Assembly (NCBI RefSeq): GCF_001280085.1
Contig: NZ_LGED01000102.1
Span: forward strand, 62,001-126,000
Direction of reading: 5' to 3'
Source: Saccharothrix sp. NRRL B-16348
GTDB taxonomy: Bacteria > Actinomycetota > Actinomycetes > Mycobacteriales > Pseudonocardiaceae
Length of the DNA stretch: 64,000 bases
This document shows, one piece after another, positions 41,008-50,009 of this stretch (position 1 is its first letter; the number at the start of each line of letters is the position of its first letter). The notes under the pieces were generated by a model. That model was given only the letters and a program-made list of their open reading frames with translations. It had not been told where the DNA came from and made no database searches. The position numbers and the translations under genes are program-made.

Positions 41008-41706
41008 TCAACGGGACGGCAGCTCACCCGTCCGGGTGAGTCGCTCGGCGAGGGCGCGCAGCTTCACGTTGGTCTGCTGGCTGGCGCGCACGAGCACGGC
41101 GAACGCCTGGTCGGCAGTGAGCCGGTGGCGTTCCATCAGGATGCCCTTGGCCTGCCCGATCAGGTCACGCGTCTGCACGGCGTCGGCCATGTGCTCGCGC
41201 TCCTGGGAGGTGGCCAGCGCCACGGCGGCGTGGCCGGCGAACAGCAGGCCCACGTGCTCGGACTCCTCGTCGAACGCGCCCGCGTCCGGTGAGTACAGGT
41301 TGAGCGCGCCGAGGTCGTCGCCCTCCACGTAGAGCCGGAACGACAGCATGCTGGCCACGTCCAGCGCCAGCGCCCGCTTGGCGAACAGCGGCCACCGCGT
41401 CTCCTCGGCCAGGTCGGGCGCGCTGACGATCTTCTGCTGGTAGAGCGCGGTCAGGCACGGTCCCTGGCCGGTGTCGTACTGGGCCTGGTCCACGTCGCGC
41501 GGCACGTCGTCGGTCGTCGCGACGGTCCGGATGTCGCGCTTGCGCACGATCGTCATGATCCCGGCGTGCCAGGCGCCGGGGATGGTGTCCACGGCGCCGC
41601 GCACGATCTCGTCCAGCGTGTCCTGCGCGCTGTCCTGCCGGTGCAGCGCGCGGGCGACCTCGTTCAGCCTGGCCGCCAGGTCGTCGCCGGTCGTGTCCTC
41701 GGCCAC
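41008..41706 (-). CDS. GAF-ANTAR domain regulator
   Basis: A 232-aa protein. Residues ~10-160 are a GAF domain (HAGIMTIVRKRDIRTVATTDD, QYDTGQGPCLTALYQ). The C-terminal ANTAR RNA-binding domain has IGQAKGILMERHRLTADQAFAVLVRASQQTNVKL. ANTAR proteins bind paired hexaloop RNA to prevent termination. GTG at 41706 has GGAGGTGG four bases upstream, so the longer frame to 42042 is not used. Divergent from the sigma factor gene across 256 bp. Ligand and RNA targets unknown. Confidence 0.9.
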   Translation of the reverse strand: MAEDTTGDDLAARLNEVARALHRQDSAQDTLDEIVRGAVDTIPGAWHAGIMTIVRKRDIRTVATTDDVPRDVDQAQYDTGQGPCLTALYQQKIVSAPDLAEETRWPLFAKRALALDVASMLSFRLYVEGDDLGALNLYSPDAGAFDEESEHVGLLFAGHAAVALATSQEREHMADAVQTRDLIGQAKGILMERHRLTADQAFAVLVRASQQTNVKLRALAERLTRTGELPSR

Positions 41707-41962
41707 TGGCCACCTCCGCTGAACCCTCGTCGGTCGAACGCACCACGGGCACTCCGGGTGTGCCCCGTCACGGCCACGCCCACACCGCCTTCCCGCGTGG
41801 AATACGAGCCGAAGAAGTTCCGTTGAACCGGGTGTCGGCCCTGCCCGAGGTGCGCGGGGCGAAGTCGTCCGAAGCCGTGAGATCGGCGGACGGCCCCCGA
41901 AATCCCCAGGAAAGCCCCGCACGTCCACGCGTGCGCGGGTGCGATCCGGTAAGGAGACGACC

Positions 41963-42985
41963 ATGTCGTTGACGGTGGACATGCCCCGCCAGACCCGCCC
42001 GACCCGCGAGCCCCGCTCCACCCGCGAGCCCCGCCCGGCCACGACCGTGCGCGAGGGCGCGCGTGAGGCCGACCTGGTCGGCCGCTACCTGCGCGAGCTC
42101 ACGTCCACGCCCCTGCTCACCGCCGACGAAGAGGTCGTGCTGGCCAAGCGCATCGAAGCCGGCGTGTACGCGGCGGAACTGCTGCGCAGGTGCGACGAGG
42201 GCGACGGCCCACCGCTGGACGCGGAGCGTCACCGTGCGCTGCGCACCGTGGCCGAGCAGGGCAGGCGGGCCAAGGACCACATGATCCGGGCGAACCTGCG
42301 CCTGGTGGTGTCGGTGGCCAAGAAGCACTCGTTCCGCGGCCTGCCGATGCTCGACGTGGTGCAGGAGGGCAACCTGGGTCTGATCCGCGCGGTCGAGAAG
42401 TGGGACTACGCCAAGGGCTTCAAGTTCTCCACGTACGCGGTCTGGTGGGTCCGCCAGGCCATCGAACGCGGCCTGGCCGAGCAGACCAGGACGATCCGGC
42501 TGCCGATGCACGTCCACGAGGAGGTGGGCAAGCTGCGCAAGGCCGAGCAGCGGCTGAGGCTGGAGACCGAGCGCGAGCCCACCGCGGACGAGATCGCGGA
42601 GGCGGCGAAGATGCCGGTGGCCAGGGTCGTCGAGCTGCAGGCCGCCAGCCGCACCGCCCTCAGCCTGGAGACCCCGATCGGCGACGACGGCGGCGCGTCC
42701 GTGGCCGACCTGATCGAGGACGCCGAGGCCGTGGACGCCCACGAGGCGGTCGAGCAGCAGGAGGTCTCCGAGGAGCTGCGCGCCCTGGTGGGCACGCTGC
42801 CCGAGCGTCAGGCCCGGATTCTCACCGAGCGCTACGGGCTAGCCGACGGGCGTGCCCGCAGCCTCCAGGAGCTGTCCGAGGAGCTCGGCCTCACCCGGGA
42901 GCGCGTCCGGCAGTTGGAGAAGGAGTCCATCCGGATGCTGCGCGACCCCGAGCGCAACCAGGCCCTGCTCGCCTTGGCCGGCTGA
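41963..42985 (+). CDS. RNA polymerase sigma factor, RpoD/Hrd family
   Basis: A 340-aa sigma-70 factor. Region 1.2 is DLVGRYLRELTSTPLLTADEE, region 2 is KDHMIRANLRLVVSVAKKH and KFSTYAVWWVRQAIERGL, region 3 follows, and region 4 is TERYGLADGRARSLQELSEELGLTRERVRQLE. The short N-terminus (with a TREPR repeat) and no region 1.1 mark it as a group 2 HrdA/SigB-type alternative factor rather than the main one. ATG at 41963 with AAGGAGA. A STAS-domain gene follows by 78 nt, suggesting partner-switch input. Confidence 0.9.
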   Translation: MSLTVDMPRQTRPTREPRSTREPRPATTVREGAREADLVGRYLRELTSTPLLTADEEVVLAKRIEAGVYAAELLRRCDEGDGPPLDAERHRALRTVAEQGRRAKDHMIRANLRLVVSVAKKHSFRGLPMLDVVQEGNLGLIRAVEKWDYAKGFKFSTYAVWWVRQAIERGLAEQTRTIRLPMHVHEEVGKLRKAEQRLRLETEREPTADEIAEAAKMPVARVVELQAASRTALSLETPIGDDGGASVADLIEDAEAVDAHEAVEQQEVSEELRALVGTLPERQARILTERYGLADGRARSLQELSEELGLTRERVRQLEKESIRMLRDPERNQALLALAG

Positions 42986-43063
42986 GCCCGCACCGGCCAG
43001 CTTTTGCGGCCCGCGCCCGGGGGTAGCAGTCTCGGTGGTCTCCGATCGCGAGGAGCGCCCGCC

Positions 43064-43429
43064 ATGACCGAGCCCGCCCACCACCTGACCACCACCGAAC
43101 TCGACCGCGGCATCCTGCTGGTGAGCGTGTCCGGCGCCCTCGACGCCGCCACGCACCGGCCGGTCGTGTCGGAGCTCGACGCGGTGTTCGAGGCACGGCC
43201 GCCCGGGGTGGTGCTCGACCTGAGCGAGGTCGAGTTCATGGGCTCGGTCGGGATCGCGATGCTGGTCAACTGCCACCACCGGGCGGGCAGGCTGCGCATC
43301 CCGTTCGCTGTCGTGGCGAACACCCGCGCCGTGCTGCGGCCGTTGCAGATCAGCCAGGTGGAAGCGGCGCTGCCGCTGCACGCGTCCGTGGACGAGGCGG
43401 TCGCGGCGGTGCGGCTGGTGTCGACCTGA
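43064..43429 (+). CDS. STAS-domain anti-sigma factor antagonist-like protein
   Basis: A 121-aa STAS protein: ILLVSVSGALDAAT at the first strand and VVLDLSEVEFMGSVGIAMLV, with Ser in MGSVG at the phospho-site of anti-anti-sigma factors. ATG at 43064 has AGGAG nine bases upstream. It lies 78 nt after the sigma factor gene. Such proteins bind an RsbW-like kinase; an unrelated ATPase at 52454-53425 is the nearest HATPase. The last 80 nt overlap the convergent DJ-1 gene. Confidence 0.85.
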   Translation: MTEPAHHLTTTELDRGILLVSVSGALDAATHRPVVSELDAVFEARPPGVVLDLSEVEFMGSVGIAMLVNCHHRAGRLRIPFAVVANTRAVLRPLQISQVEAALPLHASVDEAVAAVRLVST

Positions 43430-44729
43430 CCGCTCGGCGTGCGAGCCGGAGCAGGCCGAGCGCCGCGAGGCCGCCGAGGAAGGCCAGCCCGAACGGCCGC
43501 AGCGTCCACGTCAACGGCCACGCCGGCCCGCTGAGCGCGAGGTGGTCGGTCGGGTACTCCAGCACTCTCGCCGTCCACGTAGCCGTGGCCACGTCCGTGG
43601 TTCTCGCGAGGTCGAGCAGCACCCCGTCGAAGGGGAAACCGTCGTCCTGGTGGAGGTGGACCGCGCCGTACGCGTCGCCCGTGCGGTCCCGCGCGGCCTG
43701 CGCACCCGGCACGACCAGGCGGTCCAGGTCGGCGGCGGTCGGCTCGGCCCTCGGCGCGAACGTCAGCCCGTGCCGCGACCGCACCGGCTCCACGCCGGGC
43801 GCGACGGCCACCGTGCGGACGGCCAGCGACTGGCCGTAGGTGTCGAAGGCCGACGCCAGCTCGATCTCGCCGACGCCGTCGGTGAGCAGCACGCCGGTCC
43901 GGTCGCGGTCCCAGCCGAACGCGGTGTTGAACCCCACGACGGCGTCGGCCGGCCGCACCTCCGCCTGCGCCATCGAGGCCGCGGCGCCCCGGTGGTAGTG
44001 CCGCCAGCCGGTCGCCTCCGCCGCCCGGGCCGCGGCGTCCGGTCCGACCAGCCGCTCGACCACCCGCAGCGTGCCGTCGACACCGGACAGGATGCCCGCC
44101 GTGGTGATCACGTCGCCGTCGTCCACGTACCGCGTGCCGCGGACCCAGTCGACGGCCGGGTAGTCGTCGTCGAACGCGTCGAGCCGCAACCAGTGCGCGG
44201 TCGCGTCACGGCCGTCGAGCAGACCGGCCGAGGCGAGCACCCCGGACCCGTTGCACACGCCGAGCAGGAGCGCACCCCCGGCGGCCTGCCCGTTCAGCCA
44301 GTCCGTGACCGGCTTCGACGTGCTCTCGCCGAGGTCGGGCATGGCGGGCACGACCACCACGTCCGCGGCCGCGGTCCCGAGCAGGTCGGCCAACCCGGCG
44401 AACGTCAGGTCGGGCACCAGGTCGAGGCCGCCGGTGAGCGGCGCGGGCCGGCCGGACGGCGCGACCGCGTAGACGTTGAACGCGCCGGTCGTGGCCAGGA
44501 TCTCGTAGGGGGCGAGGGTGTCGGACACGACCGCGCCGCGGTCGCCGACCACGACGACGGCGGTCGGCTTGGCCGGGTCGTGCGCCACCCGTGCGGGCGA
44601 TGGGGCGGCGCCGTCCGCCCGCGGCGCGTTCAGGTGGTCGAACGCGGCGCGGACGGTCGGCGCGCCGAAGGCGGCGGGCAGGGCGAGGGCGGCGAGCAGG
44701 ACGACCGCGATCCGGGCGACGGCGCGCAT
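43350..44729 (-). CDS. Secreted/membrane DJ-1/PfpI (GATase1-like) protein
   Basis: A 459-aa protein with N-terminal signal helix (RIAVVLLAALALPAAFG), a DJ-1/PfpI-like domain (AVVVVGDRGAVVSDTLAPYE, then LLLGVCNGSGVLASAG with nucleophile Cys), a second alpha/beta half (DGVGEIELASAF, LVVPGAQAA) and a C-terminal helix (FGLAFLGGLAALGLLRLA). It looks like two DJ-1-type halves outside the membrane. ATG at 44729 is two bases after the upstream stop and has GGGTG. It forms a two-gene operon with the four-helix membrane protein. Activity unknown. Confidence 0.78.
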   Translation of the reverse strand: MRAVARIAVVLLAALALPAAFGAPTVRAAFDHLNAPRADGAAPSPARVAHDPAKPTAVVVVGDRGAVVSDTLAPYEILATTGAFNVYAVAPSGRPAPLTGGLDLVPDLTFAGLADLLGTAAADVVVVPAMPDLGESTSKPVTDWLNGQAAGGALLLGVCNGSGVLASAGLLDGRDATAHWLRLDAFDDDYPAVDWVRGTRYVDDGDVITTAGILSGVDGTLRVVERLVGPDAAARAAEATGWRHYHRGAAASMAQAEVRPADAVVGFNTAFGWDRDRTGVLLTDGVGEIELASAFDTYGQSLAVRTVAVAPGVEPVRSRHGLTFAPRAEPTAADLDRLVVPGAQAARDRTGDAYGAVHLHQDDGFPFDGVLLDLARTTDVATATWTARVLEYPTDHLALSGPAWPLTWTLRPFGLAFLGGLAALGLLRLARRAVRSTPAAPPRPPRPRTRAAAAPLPPG

Positions 44730-44731
44730 GG

Positions 44732-45133
44732 TCAGCACCCGTACTCGTGGCGGCGGCGCAGCATCGCGGCCAGCATCGCCGGGACCATCAGCACGTGCCC
44801 GGCGGTCATCAGCGCCGACCCGGACAGGGCGTCGGCCCAGTGGAACGGCAGCAGCACGACGTACGGCACGTACATCGCCAGGGACATCTCGGCGATGCCC
44901 GCCCACCCGTGCCGCCGGATCCGCATCCACAGCGCCATGCCCAGCGACATGTTCGTCGCCATCACCAGCACGTGCGCGGTGACGTTGTCGGCCAGACCGG
45001 GCCACGCGAACGACCAGACCGGTTCCAGGACCACCATGCCCACCACCATGGCGACGGCCATCTCCAGCGCGTGCCGGGCGAAGCGCCACCACCGCCTGCG
45101 GCCGGTGGTGGTGATCGTCTGCTCCGAACTCAT
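44732..45133 (-). CDS. Four-helix membrane protein
   Basis: A 133-aa protein with four predicted helices (ALEMAVAMVVGMVVL, AHVLVMATNMSLGMALWM, AGIAEMSLAMYVPYVVLL, ALMTAGHVLMVPAMLAAML) and Met-rich segments. ATG at 45133, with GGAG at good spacing. Stop is two bases before the DJ-1 gene, so they are coupled. A palindrome ~90 bp upstream at 45219-45236 may be bound by the adjoining NarL regulator. No named function recognised. Confidence 0.75.
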   Translation of the reverse strand: MSSEQTITTTGRRRWWRFARHALEMAVAMVVGMVVLEPVWSFAWPGLADNVTAHVLVMATNMSLGMALWMRIRRHGWAGIAEMSLAMYVPYVVLLPFHWADALSGSALMTAGHVLMVPAMLAAMLRRRHEYGC

Positions 45134-45218
45134 GACAGCTCCTCCGTTGCGATTCGTTGGTGCGCAACAGAGATCCTGCGTGGCCGGAGGAGCGCGGTCA
45201 GGTGCCGAAGGTCATGCG

Positions 45219-45236
45219 TGAGGTCACATGACCTCA
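45219..45236. promoter_or_regulatory. TGAGGTCA-N2-TGACCTCA palindrome
   Basis: Perfect 8-bp arms separated by CA, at the 3' end of the response-regulator gene and ~90 bp upstream of the membrane protein/DJ-1 operon. A further AGGTCA lies at 45209-45214, giving two direct and one inverted half-site. It is a candidate operator for the NarL-type regulator. Confidence 0.45.
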
Positions 45237-45896
45237 GCAGAGCCCGAGTTCCCTGGCCCGCAGCGCGGCCTGCGTGCGGTCGCGCACCTGGAGCTTGGAC
45301 AGCACGCTGGTGACGAGGTTCTTCACGGTGCCCTCGGCCAGGAACAGGGTGCCGGCGATCTCGCGGTTGCTGCGCCCCTCGGCGAGCAGCCGCACGACGT
45401 CCAGCTCCCGTTCCGACAACGGCACGGGCAGCCGACCGGGCGGCGGGTCGTCGTGCGGCAAGCGCGCCACCCTCGCCACGAGCTTCGCCGCCACGGACGG
45501 CTGCAGCACCGATTCGCCGCGCCGTGCCGCGACCAGCGCCTCCACCAGCCGGCTCGACGAGACGTCCTTGAGCAGGTAGCCCACCGCGCCCGCGCGCAAC
45601 GCCGCGAACACGTCCGCGTCGTCGTCGAACGTGGTCAGCGCCAGCACCCGGACCCCGGGCTGCTCGACCCGCAGCCGGTTCGTGGCCGCGATGCCGTCGA
45701 GCACCGGCATCCGCAGGTCCATCAGGACCACGTCGGGCCGCAGCTCGGCGCACCGCCGCACGGCCTGCTCGCCGTCACCGGCCTCGCCGACCACCTCGAT
45801 CTCCGGCTGGACCTCCAGCAACGTCGCCAGCGCCTCCCGGAACAGGGCCTGGTCGTCCACGATCAGGACGCGGACGGGTGAGTCCGGCGCGGTCAT
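45234..45896 (-). CDS. NarL/LuxR-family response regulator
   Basis: A 220-aa response regulator. The receiver has VLIVDDQALFREAL, phospho-Asp in DVVLMDLRMP and Lys in YLLKDVS. The output LuxR-type HTH is LSERELDVVRLLAEGRSNREIAGTLFLAEGTVKNLV. ATG overlaps the kinase stop. It likely regulates the DJ-1/membrane operon just downstream, whose upstream palindrome is described separately. Confidence 0.92.
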   Translation of the reverse strand: MTAPDSPVRVLIVDDQALFREALATLLEVQPEIEVVGEAGDGEQAVRRCAELRPDVVLMDLRMPVLDGIAATNRLRVEQPGVRVLALTTFDDDADVFAALRAGAVGYLLKDVSSSRLVEALVAARRGESVLQPSVAAKLVARVARLPHDDPPPGRLPVPLSERELDVVRLLAEGRSNREIAGTLFLAEGTVKNLVTSVLSKLQVRDRTQAALRARELGLC

Positions 45897-47032
45897 GCCG
45901 GCACCTCGACGGTCAGCGTCACGCCACGTCCGGCGGCCGAGTCGACCGAGACCCGGCCACCGAGCCCGGCCACCCGCTCGTTGAGCCCGACCAGCCCGAA
46001 CCCGTCTCCCGAGTCGGGGTCGGGGTCGGCGGGCATGCCGCGGCCGTCGTCACGCACTTCCAACCGGACCAGATCGACGCTCTCGTAGTCCAGCACGAGG
46101 GTCGCCCCGGTCGCGTCGGCGTGCTTGCGGACGTTGGTCAACCCTTCCTGGGCGGCCCGGAACAACGACTCCTCGACCTCCGCGCGGGTGGCGCGGGCCG
46201 CGCCGCGCACCTCGAACCCGGTCGGCACACCCGCCTCGGTGACCTCGGACGCCAACGCGCGCAACGCGTCCACCAGCGGCCCGGAGCGGGGCTCGCGCAG
46301 CGCGGCGACCGAGCGGCGCACCTCGGCCAGCGCCTGCTTCGACTGGTCCTGCGCCTTGGCCAGCATCGCGTCCAGCCGCTCGGGCTCGGCGGTGCCGATC
46401 ACCGCGCGGGCGGCCTGGAGCAGCATCTGCACGACGGTCAGGTGGTGGCCGAGCCCGTCGTGGATGTCGCGGGCGACCCGGTTGCGCTCCTGCGTGGTCG
46501 CGAGCTGCTCGGCCTGGGCCGCGTACCCGCGCAGCCGGTCGTTGGCCACCGCGAGTTCCGCGCGGGCGCGTTGCTCCCGCACCAGCAACTCGGTGATCAC
46601 GACCGTGAACGCGGTGACGGCCAACGTGCCCAGCCCTTCGCGCAGCCCGTCGGGCCACTCCATCTCCACGTGGATCAACGGGATGACCGCGGCCACCGCG
46701 GCGGCGGCCGGCAGCGGCAGCAGCAACACGCTCTGCGCGACCAGCACCACCAGCAGCAGCACCGACCCGACCGCCGCGCCGGACAGCGCGAACAGCACGA
46801 AACCCAACGGCAGCTGGACGAGGACGTACACCGCGGCGAACGCCCTGCCCCGCCGTTGCGCGAACGGGAAGCCGAAGATCGCGAGCGCGCCGTAGACCAG
46901 CCCGACGAGCAGCGTCGGCACGAGCAGCTGCTCGAAGCTCTCCGACCCGAGCGGCAGCGTCACGTACGCGACCACGGTCAGGATGCCCAACGCCCTTTGC
47001 ACGCCACCACTGTGCTCGACCGCGAACGCCAT
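45893..47032 (-). CDS. NarL-type sensor histidine kinase (HisKA_3)
   Basis: A 379-aa kinase. The N-terminal ~140 residues contain about five helices without a large outer domain. HisKA_3 has RNRVARDIHDGLGHHLT (phospho-His in DIHDGLGH), and the ATPase has EGLTNVRKHADAT, VRDDGRGMP and GFGLVGLNER. It starts at ATG 47032; a TTG at 47038 is the alternative. ATGA overlap with its response regulator indicates a two-component pair. Signal likely membrane-associated; identity unknown. Confidence 0.9.
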   Translation of the reverse strand: MAFAVEHSGGVQRALGILTVVAYVTLPLGSESFEQLLVPTLLVGLVYGALAIFGFPFAQRRGRAFAAVYVLVQLPLGFVLFALSGAAVGSVLLLVVLVAQSVLLLPLPAAAAVAAVIPLIHVEMEWPDGLREGLGTLAVTAFTVVITELLVREQRARAELAVANDRLRGYAAQAEQLATTQERNRVARDIHDGLGHHLTVVQMLLQAARAVIGTAEPERLDAMLAKAQDQSKQALAEVRRSVAALREPRSGPLVDALRALASEVTEAGVPTGFEVRGAARATRAEVEESLFRAAQEGLTNVRKHADATGATLVLDYESVDLVRLEVRDDGRGMPADPDPDSGDGFGLVGLNERVAGLGGRVSVDSAAGRGVTLTVEVPA

Positions 47033-47178
47033 GGTCAACCGGGCCCGCCCGCGTCACCTGAATCGGAACAGTGGTGGTCGCGGGTTCGCCCGTCACCGGG
47101 TCGGGGTACTTGGCGAGGGCGTCAAGCAGGCGGCGCGTCGACATCCCCGGACTGGTCGGGAGAAGGCGGCGATGCGCG

Positions 47179-47547
47179 ATGGAACCGGAGTTCGACGACG
47201 CGTTGACGTGGGGCCTGCGCGGCTACGTCCGGCGGGTCACCGAGGAACTGGGGCTCACCGGCGACTGCTCGTACGTGCAGGCCGAACGGCCCGCCGTCGC
47301 CTACCTGGCGCTGGACGGCCGGCTGCCCGGGTTCCCCGACCGCGACGTGGCGCTGCTGTGGGACGAGGAGCGCGGGTGGGTGGCCGCGGTGGAGACGCAC
47401 AGCGGTGAGGACGTCCTCGTCCAGGCGCACTTCGGCCCGGACGTCGTGCCGCCGCCGAGCGCCGTGGCCCGGTGGGTCGACGGCCTGTTCCGCGGCGAGC
47501 GGGCGGCTCCGGCACGACCCTCGTCGCCGCGCGACGCCCGCGCCTGA
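47179..47547 (+). CDS. DUF6292 family protein
   Basis: A 122-aa small protein: WGLRGYVRRVTEELGL, PAVAYLALDGRLPGFPDRDVALLWDEERGWVAAVE, and AVARWVDGLFRG, the pattern of DUF6292 proteins common in Pseudonocardiales. No membrane segments or enzyme motif. ATG at 47179 with GAAGGCGG about nine bases upstream. Monocistronic. Function unknown. Confidence 0.7.
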   Translation: MEPEFDDALTWGLRGYVRRVTEELGLTGDCSYVQAERPAVAYLALDGRLPGFPDRDVALLWDEERGWVAAVETHSGEDVLVQAHFGPDVVPPPSAVARWVDGLFRGERAAPARPSSPRDARA

Positions 47548-47679
47548 CCATCCACTGAGGACGGTCGGTCGGCGGTGCGATCGTCCACTCCGGTGGCGCC
47601 GCGCCCGAATGTGCCCTGATGGCTGGCCGGCAGCGGTGGGGCGGTGCCACGCTGGGGTGCGGACGACGGGAGGCTGACG

Positions 47680-49284
47680 ATGGCTGACGGGAAGCCCACG
47701 AACCGGACCGACGTCGACAAGGCACTGCTCGGCCACTCGACCTACCGCGGCCTGGCGGAGCAGCGGCTCTCGCCCGCCGAGGAGAGGTTCGAACGCGGTC
47801 GCCGCACGGTCGGGCTGTGGCTCGCGCCGCTCGTAGCGGTCGTGTTCCTGGCCCTGCCGCTGGACATCCCGGGCAACCAGCAGACGCTCGGCGGCGTCCT
47901 CCTCGGCGTGATCGTGCTGTGGGTCACCGAGGCCGTGCCGATCCCGATCGGCGGCCTGATCGGGGTCGCGTTCATCGTGATCCTGAACGTCGTGCCGCCC
48001 GACACCGCGCTGCGCCCGTTCGGCTCGTCGACGATCTTCACGTTCATCGGCGCGTTCATCCTGGCCCAGGCGATGCTCAAGCACGGCCTGGCGCGCCGGT
48101 TCGCGTTCCGGATCCTCGCCCTGCCCCGGGTCGGCGGGTCGACCACGGGCGTGATCGTCGCGTTCGGCGGGATCACGTGCGTGCTGTCGGCGTTCGTGTC
48201 CAACACGGCCACCGTGGCGATGCTGCTGCCGACGGCGCTGGGCATCCTCGGCGTCATCGCGAAGCTGTTGCAGGACAGGGGCCTGGTCGCGGCCGACTTC
48301 GACCCGCTGCGGCTGCGGGTCGGCGCGGCGATCATGCTCATGCTGGCCTACGGCGCGAGCGTGGGCGGCCTGCTCACCCCGGTCGGCACGCCGCCGAACC
48401 TGATCGGGCGCGGCCTGATCGAGGAGGCCACCGGCGAGCGGATCTCGTTCGCCCAGTGGACGGCCACCGCGCTGCCGATCTGCGCGCTCATGTTCGTCGC
48501 GCTGGCGGTCGTCCTGCTGCTGCTCAACCGGCCCGAGATCCGGCGCATCGAGGGCGTCGCCGACTACGTGGCGGGCGAGCGGGCCGCCATGGGCCCGCTG
48601 TCGCGCGCGGAGAAGAACACCCTGATCGCGTTCGGCGTCACGGTGACGCTGTGGATCGTGCCCGGCGTCGTCGCGCTGGTGGCGGGCAACGACTCGGACG
48701 TCTACGCGGCGATCAGCGACCGGCTCGACGAGGGCATCGTCGCCGTGCTCGGCGCGTCCCTGCTGTACCTGCTGCCGACGGACTGGCGGCAGCGCGAGTT
48801 CACGCTCCGCTGGCGCGACGCCGCCGAGATCGACTGGGGCACGATCCTGCTGTTCGGCACCGGGATCGTCTTCGGCTCGCTGCTGGCGAGCACCGGCCTG
48901 GCCAAGACCCTCGGCGAGACCGCGTCCGACGCGCTCGGCCTGAGCAGCGTCGTGCCCATCACGATCTTCGCCGTGGTGCTCGCGATCGTGGTGTCGGAGA
49001 CGACCAGCAACACCGCGTCGGCGGCCGTGGTCGTGCCGATCGTCATCCCGATCGCGGTCGCCGCCGGCGCGGACCCGTTCGTCCCCGCGCTGGCCGCGAC
49101 GTTCGCCGCGTCGTTCGGGTTCATGCTGCCGGTGTCGACACCGCAGAACGCGGTCGTCTACGGCTCGGGCGTGGTGCCGATCACCAAGATGATCAGGTCC
49201 GGGATCTCGTTCGACGTGCTCGGCGCCGTGCTGATCCTGCTCGGCCTGCCGGTCATGGTGGCGCTGGTCGGGATCGGCGGCTGA
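47680..49284 (+). CDS. DASS/SLC13-family sodium:anion symporter
   Basis: A 534-aa transporter with about 11-13 helices. The two repeat signatures of the divalent-anion:sodium symporters are present: SNTATVAML with VGTPPNLIG, and SNTASAAVV with STPQNAVVYGSG. The family imports dicarboxylates, citrate or sulfate with sodium. ATG at 47680 has GGGAGG six bases upstream. Monocistronic. Substrate not inferable. Confidence 0.9.
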   Translation: MADGKPTNRTDVDKALLGHSTYRGLAEQRLSPAEERFERGRRTVGLWLAPLVAVVFLALPLDIPGNQQTLGGVLLGVIVLWVTEAVPIPIGGLIGVAFIVILNVVPPDTALRPFGSSTIFTFIGAFILAQAMLKHGLARRFAFRILALPRVGGSTTGVIVAFGGITCVLSAFVSNTATVAMLLPTALGILGVIAKLLQDRGLVAADFDPLRLRVGAAIMLMLAYGASVGGLLTPVGTPPNLIGRGLIEEATGERISFAQWTATALPICALMFVALAVVLLLLNRPEIRRIEGVADYVAGERAAMGPLSRAEKNTLIAFGVTVTLWIVPGVVALVAGNDSDVYAAISDRLDEGIVAVLGASLLYLLPTDWRQREFTLRWRDAAEIDWGTILLFGTGIVFGSLLASTGLAKTLGETASDALGLSSVVPITIFAVVLAIVVSETTSNTASAAVVVPIVIPIAVAAGADPFVPALAATFAASFGFMLPVSTPQNAVVYGSGVVPITKMIRSGISFDVLGAVLILLGLPVMVALVGIGG

Positions 49285-49346
49285 CGCCCCTGGACCTCCG
49301 ACCGTCGACGGGTGGGATGATCGTTCGCCGACGGTGGGAGGGACGC

Positions 49347-49889
49347 GTGGAGGATCCGCCTGTGCAGCGTGCGGCGGTGCGGTCGGACGTGCCGCGGATC
49401 GCCGCGCTCATGCGCCGGTCGGTGCTGGAGCTGTTCCCGCACTTCCACGACGAGCACGAGACCGCCAGTGCGGCGCGCTACCTCACCGAACCCGACGTGG
49501 CGCTGATCGACGACGGCACCTACTACGTCCACGAGGCGGCCGGGGAGGTCGTGGCCTGCGGCGGGTGGAGCAGGCGGGACAAGCTCTACACCGGGTCGGG
49601 CGACCGGCCGGGTGACGGCCGCCTGCTCGACCCGGCCGCGGAGCCGGCCAGGGTGCGGGCCATGTTCGTCCGCTCCGACTGGACCCGCCGGGGCCTGGGC
49701 CGGGCCACGCTCGCCGCGTGCGCGCGGGACGCCCGTGCCGCGGGCTTCCGGTCGCTGGTGCTGATGGCCACGCTGCCCGGCGTGCCGCTGTACCGGTCGT
49801 TCGGGTTCCGCGAGGTGAACCGCACTCGGATTCCGCTCCCCGATGGTGTGACGTTGGCCGGGGTCGAGATGGACTACCCGCTCGACTGA
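49347..49889 (+). CDS. GNAT-family N-acetyltransferase
   Basis: A 180-aa GNAT: VQRAAVRSDVPRIAALMRRSV at the N-terminus, VRAMFVRSDWTRRGLGRATLAAC with the RRGLGR acetyl-CoA loop, and YRSFGFREVN. GTG at 49347 has GGGAGGG four bases upstream and is preferred over ATG 49317 and GTG 49362. Stands alone between transporter and decarboxylase. Substrate unknown. Confidence 0.82.
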   Translation: MEDPPVQRAAVRSDVPRIAALMRRSVLELFPHFHDEHETASAARYLTEPDVALIDDGTYYVHEAAGEVVACGGWSRRDKLYTGSGDRPGDGRLLDPAAEPARVRAMFVRSDWTRRGLGRATLAACARDARAAGFRSLVLMATLPGVPLYRSFGFREVNRTRIPLPDGVTLAGVEMDYPLD

Positions 49890-50009
49890 GCGAAGCGCTT
49901 CCCCCACGGTCGGGTGAGGCTGCACCACGTTCCGGTGATGAAGCCGCCGCACGTCCACACCGCTCCTAGCCTCGGTACGTAGCCCGGCGAGTAGGGAGCT
50001 GATGATCGA

